NCBI GenBank assembly: GCA_947172415.1 | Contig: OX359197.1 | Span: 1,364,001-1,428,000 of the forward strand | DNA from: Chondrosia reniformis | Lineage: Eukaryota; Porifera; Demospongiae; Chondrillida; Chondrillidae | Reading direction: 5' to 3' | DNA length: 64,000 bases | The notes under the pieces: generated by a model | Database searches by the model: none | What the model saw: only the letters and a program-made list of their open reading frames with translations | Told to the model about the DNA's origin: nothing | Position numbers and translations under genes: made by a program | Shown here: piece after piece, positions 60,651-64,000 of the stretch | Numbering within the stretch: the first letter of the stretch is position 1 | How the letters are laid out: the number at the start of each line of letters is the position of its first letter

Positions 60651-61608
60651 ACAAATGAAAGGCTATAAAAGTGGAAATGCTAATACATAATTATACAGTG
60701 GGACGCCTATAATGTGGACATCTTTCTGAATGAAAAAATGTCCTGATTATATGTAGGGATACGTACATATATCCACATTATACGTATATATATACGTAAG
60801 TAGCTGTAGTTTCTATACTGTATAGCTGTAATATATTGTATACATGCGATCTCATATAGCGTATGCCACAATTCTGGCTCAGATTTGTATATATACTTGG
60901 CTATTGTGTAGATAGTATAGAATATATGCAAGTGACCAGAAATACTGTGCTATAAAATCTGCTTACTCCAAATGATAAAAATCCTCCTATATCTACGTAC
61001 CTATACGTAGTAGACAGTGAAGAATTTCAAAAATCAATGTAACATGCGGATGAGGAGAACTGAGGAGAAAATTAACTATTACGTAGGTTGTTTGAATTGC
61101 ATTTTTAGGTTCAAGATGTACATAATGTCTGTCAACAACCATAAAATTACATGTTATGTAAACAGGATGTAGTTTGAACCTTCACCTCCCGGGTCAGATT
61201 GAATAAGCAGTTACAAACCCACAAGCAGTAAACATAGGAGCTAGGGATCCTACCCATTATTTCCATTTTATTGAAAAATATAGAACCCTAAACCTACCCT
61301 ATACAATAGATATATAATACTTCTGTACCTCTGGATATGCTATAACAACAGTAAACATATAGGAGGAGACCCCTTATCTATTTAATTCCTTTTTATAGTT
61401 TGTTTATTTAAATTTCTTGACATAATAGGTAAAATAATAGCTTCAAATTCTATAAATAGACGTCTTTGAGCATCAGGCTTGAACAAAATCAACCTTATAA
61501 GTTGGTGAAGACCTTGAAATAAGTGATATTTGTATATTATATTGCTCTATCCTGAAGATAATCAGTTCTATTACAGTAATTCAAGAGTTTAAATTTGCTG
61601 GATAAAAT
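60651..61608. other. Intergenic, upstream of the Cys-rich secreted protein gene
   Basis: AT-rich sequence with TATA/TACGTA runs near 60.77-60.80 kb. No supported ORF or repeat. Confidence 0.4.
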
Positions 61609-63467
61609 ATGCATTTTTTATTGGTAGTAGTATTCCTTTGTGGACACGTAGCAACGTCTTTTTCTAATACATGTGAGTATATGTTATGTTCCTTTGCATT
61701 AGTTATATATACGAATAATTATATATACCACTTGCATTGGCATATGTACTGTATATACATAATTTAATAATCATTAATTATATAAGGCCTTGAGATGTAT
61801 TACCTGCAAGATCATATATAATTAAACAAACCTATACATGCAGCTAAGTGTAGAAGCATTAATTATAAATAAATCACTGTGTCTGAATAAGGAAAGAGTA
61901 TAATTCTAAACACTTTAGCATTATATATATATCAGAGAGTACGGTAGTACTCTCTAAGTAGGAATGGCCGGAAAAAAAATGGCCGCCCTATCCAATGTAT
62001 TAGCAATCAACACCTCATAAATCGCCAACGAAGCGATTTTCGGTTATATTCGGTTATTTGTAGTGATTAATGCACGCTTTCCTAAATGCCAAAACATGTT
62101 TCGACGCTCTACACGCTCTATAACGTTCAAAAAGCGGCTAACTAGGAATAGACCCACTTCCAAAATTCATTTTTTCTTCTTCTTCTTCTTCTTTTATTGA
62201 ATAGACTAGCGCTAATATGCGAGCTTATGCGGGCACGTACTAGTTATAAATCGTCATAAATATTTCGGAACTAGGGAATAGACCGCCCTAAATCTGAATG
62301 CGCTCTACAATAAGCATGTTAATTGTGAAGAGCGAAAATTGTGGTCTTCTCGGACGCCATTTTTTAATTAAGAGATCATAGTTTTCGGCATATTTCTCTT
62401 GTCTAAGACGTTATTTTGAGATCTTCGCCAAGAAAACTTTCAAATCAATTTAAAACAAGTAATATTAAGAGGAAAAAAGGGGGAATACAAGTAAATAAAA
62501 AACATTTACAAAAATGATGTTAGAAGTAGAAATGGCAGTGTTCACTAATACATCTGCAAAAAGTATCGAAACAAGACACTGATTATATGATAAGGCTAAT
62601 CATACAGAAGTTGCATATATACTGAAATTTAAGTAACTTAACCATACACTTCTGTGTTTGGGCGCACCATTCCTACTTAAGGTTAGTGCGCCCAAACACA
62701 GAAGTGTATGGTTAAGTTACTTAAATTTCAGTATATATGCAACTTCTCTATGATTAGCCTTATCATATAATCAGTGTCTTGTTTCGATACTTTTTGCAGA
62801 TGTATTAGTGAACACTGCCATTTCTACTTCTAACATCATTTTTGTAAATGTTTTTTATTTACTTTATATATATATATGTATCTGAAAATGTTATAGCTGC
62901 TTTAATTTCACATATTTTACAGTTCACTCTGGCCAAAAGGTAGGCCTGAAATATGTCAGAGAGAGAGAAACCTGGCTTAACTGTCATCCAGCTGTATGTG
63001 GAAGAGGATATTGCCCAAAGCAGTTCTTTCACCCTGGCAAAAGTGGATGCATTGGTGAAATATTTCACATCTATAATGAAAATGGAGGAGAGATACGATC
63101 AGGAGATAGAATTGGATTGTATTATCCTCACAGTGGAAGGTGGTTTGGATGTCCTACTGCAAACCATTGCACTAAGAATCCAAATTGCCCTGGAAGCCCC
63201 AACTCAAGGACAGGATTTCAAAGTGCTAACAAGTGGGATGAGTGTTGGGGTGAAATATTTCAGGTCTATGCTGACAGGAGAGGAGTAGGAGAACCCATTG
63301 AGGAATTTGATCCTATTATGCTGTATTATGAAAGAGAAGGCAATTGGGTCAGTTTGGCAGGAGGAAACACAGACAAGAGAGGCTGTCCAGGTGCACCTCC
63401 TCCTTCAGATGGCAAGTTTGAAGACTGCTGGGGAGAAGTTTTTGTACTGACTCCTATCATGTTTTAA
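61609..63467 (+). CDS. Secreted Cys-rich two-repeat protein, 2 exons, 202 aa
   Basis: Exon 1 (61609-61672) encodes a signal peptide, MHFLLVVVFLCGHVATSFSN. Exon 2 is 62923-63467, with donor T|GTGAGT, acceptor TTTTACAG and a phase 1 junction; the total is 609 nt. The mature protein has two related modules. The first, from CIGEIFHIYNENGGEI to GLYYPHSGRWFGC, has the pattern C-x-GEIF-x-I-Y...GD-x-I-x-LYY...W. The second, from CWGEIFQVYADRRG through IMLYYEREGNWVSLAGG, repeats it. A final EDCWGEVF follows a CPGAPPP linker. About a dozen Cys suggest disulphide bonding. I do not know the function; a secreted binding or structural protein is plausible. AATAAA lies at 63519-63524. The intron contains a long hairpin (62489-62864). 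A truncated copy lies at 58788-59303. Confidence 0.82.
61953..62676. mobile_element. Probable non-autonomous element with short terminal inverted repeats
   Basis: AAGTAGGAATGG at the left (about 61957) is the reverse complement of CCATTCCTACTT at the right (62667-62678). Inside are ATGGCCGG/ATGGCCGCC words, a (CTT)n run near 62,170 and unique sequence, without an ORF. It sits in the intron of the secreted-protein gene and overlaps the left arm of the hairpin. Confidence 0.5.
62489..62864. repeat. Long hairpin, about 179-bp arms, 18-bp loop
   Basis: The left arm 62489-62667 (from AAGTAAATAAAAAACATTTA to GTTTGGGCGCAC) is almost perfectly complementary to the right arm 62686-62864. The visible differences are small: a base or two in TACAGAAG/CTTCTCTA. 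A transcript through this intron would fold into a long double-stranded RNA. Confidence 0.92.
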
Positions 63468-63599
63468 CACTTCAAGAATCAAACCTGAACACATGCATTC
63501 TATGTCATAGGACAATCCAATAAAGAGGACTACATTTTTTCCTTTGAATCATTTTTGTTATTCTATTAATTATTTGTATTGTCCACTGCACTAATTCCG

Positions 63600-63660
63600 G
63601 TCCGATCCGCGATCATCTGCCACCCACGTGACCTTGTTAATCACATGACTGCCGGAGCAA
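63600..63660 (+). promoter_or_regulatory. Cathepsin promoter with CLEAR-like E-box
   Basis: CACGTGAC at 63625-63632 matches 8 of 10 positions of the CLEAR element GTCACGTGAC, bound by TFEB/MITF factors at lysosomal genes. TCACATGACT follows at 63641-63650. Both are within 50 bp of the cathepsin start codon. A diverged copy at about 59485-59515 (CCATGTGACC) lies in the upstream duplication. Confidence 0.5.
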
Positions 63661-63674
63661 GTCGTTTATCGAAA

Positions 63675-63902
63675 ATGCTGACTTTACTCCTCCTAATCGC
63701 TACTTGTGTGTATGCGCTTCCAACGGAATACGACGATCAATGGGAAGCGTGGAAGACAGAGTACAACAAGGTTTACAAAGACGACATCGAAGAGGCACAT
63801 CGCAAGGAGATTTGGATGAAGCACTTGGTCTACGTTGAGAAGCATAACGCCCAATCCGATGTACATGGATACACCCTAGCAATGAACTTGTTTGCTGATT
63901 TG
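63675..63902 (+). CDS. Cathepsin L-type cysteine protease, first coding exon (partial at window edge)
   Basis: The exon runs from ATG 63675 to donor TTG|GTAAGT, 76 codons, phase 0; the rest of the gene is outside the window. It encodes a signal peptide, MLTLLLLIATCVYA. The start of the I29 propeptide follows: WEAWKTEYNKVY, the ERFNIN-like EEAHRKEIWMKHLVYVEKHN and the MNLFADL turn. This order is typical of cathepsin L/K/S zymogens, which are lysosomal papain-family proteases kept inactive by the propeptide. The catalytic Cys, His and Asn are not in the window, so activity cannot be judged. Codon use is more GC-rich than the flanks. The 38-bp-scale GC-rich leader with a CACGTG box suggests lysosomal-gene regulation. 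Confidence 0.88.
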
Positions 63903-64000
63903 GTAAGTTTTATCACAATAATTACACTCTTTATTGTAGAAAGATCAAATGATCGGCGTATTAGAACAGAGATGTGGAACACTTACAGGACTACGGTGTA

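Overview
The window looks like nuclear DNA of an early-branching animal, most likely a demosponge. It is AT-rich with many short TATATA/TACGTA tracts, and its genes are split by GT-AG introns of about 0.1 to 1.4 kb. It encodes metazoan-type proteins: an Ig-domain receptor, MED15, LYRM9, UQCRQ and cathepsin L. It also carries a secreted Cys/Trp domain family with 'SGxYWI' and 'CC...PWF...DDIE' signatures that I associate with sponges and cnidarians. The organism call is inference from composition and gene families, not from a search.

Left part, 1-17.7 kb (gene-dense). A four-exon Ig receptor (85-2474, +) converges on a Ser-rich two-exon gene with a WAPL/haspin-like 'RTYS' N-terminus (2955-5375, -). 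That gene is divergent from UQCRQ, complex III subunit 8 (6288-6536, +). UQCRQ converges on MED15 (7538-17225, -). I could assemble MED15 as 15 exons with consistent splice phases, giving 499 aa. MED15 is head-to-head with LYRM9 (17299-17639, +), with only 73 bp between the two start codons. Five MED15 introns each hold a different minisatellite (31, 20, 15, 24 and 32 bp units), and three of these lie within about 40 bp of a splice site. The 32-bp one is a tandem array of a tRNA A-box-like segment.

Middle part, 18.2-54.7 kb. This is a 36-kb satellite domain with a 169-bp monomer, roughly 140 copies in the main direction. It contains higher-order repeats of 4 monomers (about 676 bp) and 3 monomers (about 510 bp). 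Seven copies of a CpG-rich element of about 1.1 kb ('E') are embedded in it. Two of them (E1, E2) are in inverted orientation and make a palindrome of roughly 3 kb. The outer flanks are older and more diverged and switch strand; the core is nearly homogeneous. No protein gene is supported here.

Right part, 54.7-64 kb. The satellite stops at the 3' end of a clear pseudogene of the SGxYWI secreted family (54728-55993, -), which has three nonsense codons and at least two frameshifts. After repeat-bearing intergenic DNA come a truncated copy (58788-59303) and an intact two-exon copy (61609-63467) of a secreted Cys-rich protein, both inside a local segmental duplication. The intact gene's intron holds a long hairpin with about 179-bp arms. 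The window ends in the first coding exon of a cathepsin L-type protease (63675-63902), whose upstream region carries a CLEAR-like CACGTGAC site.
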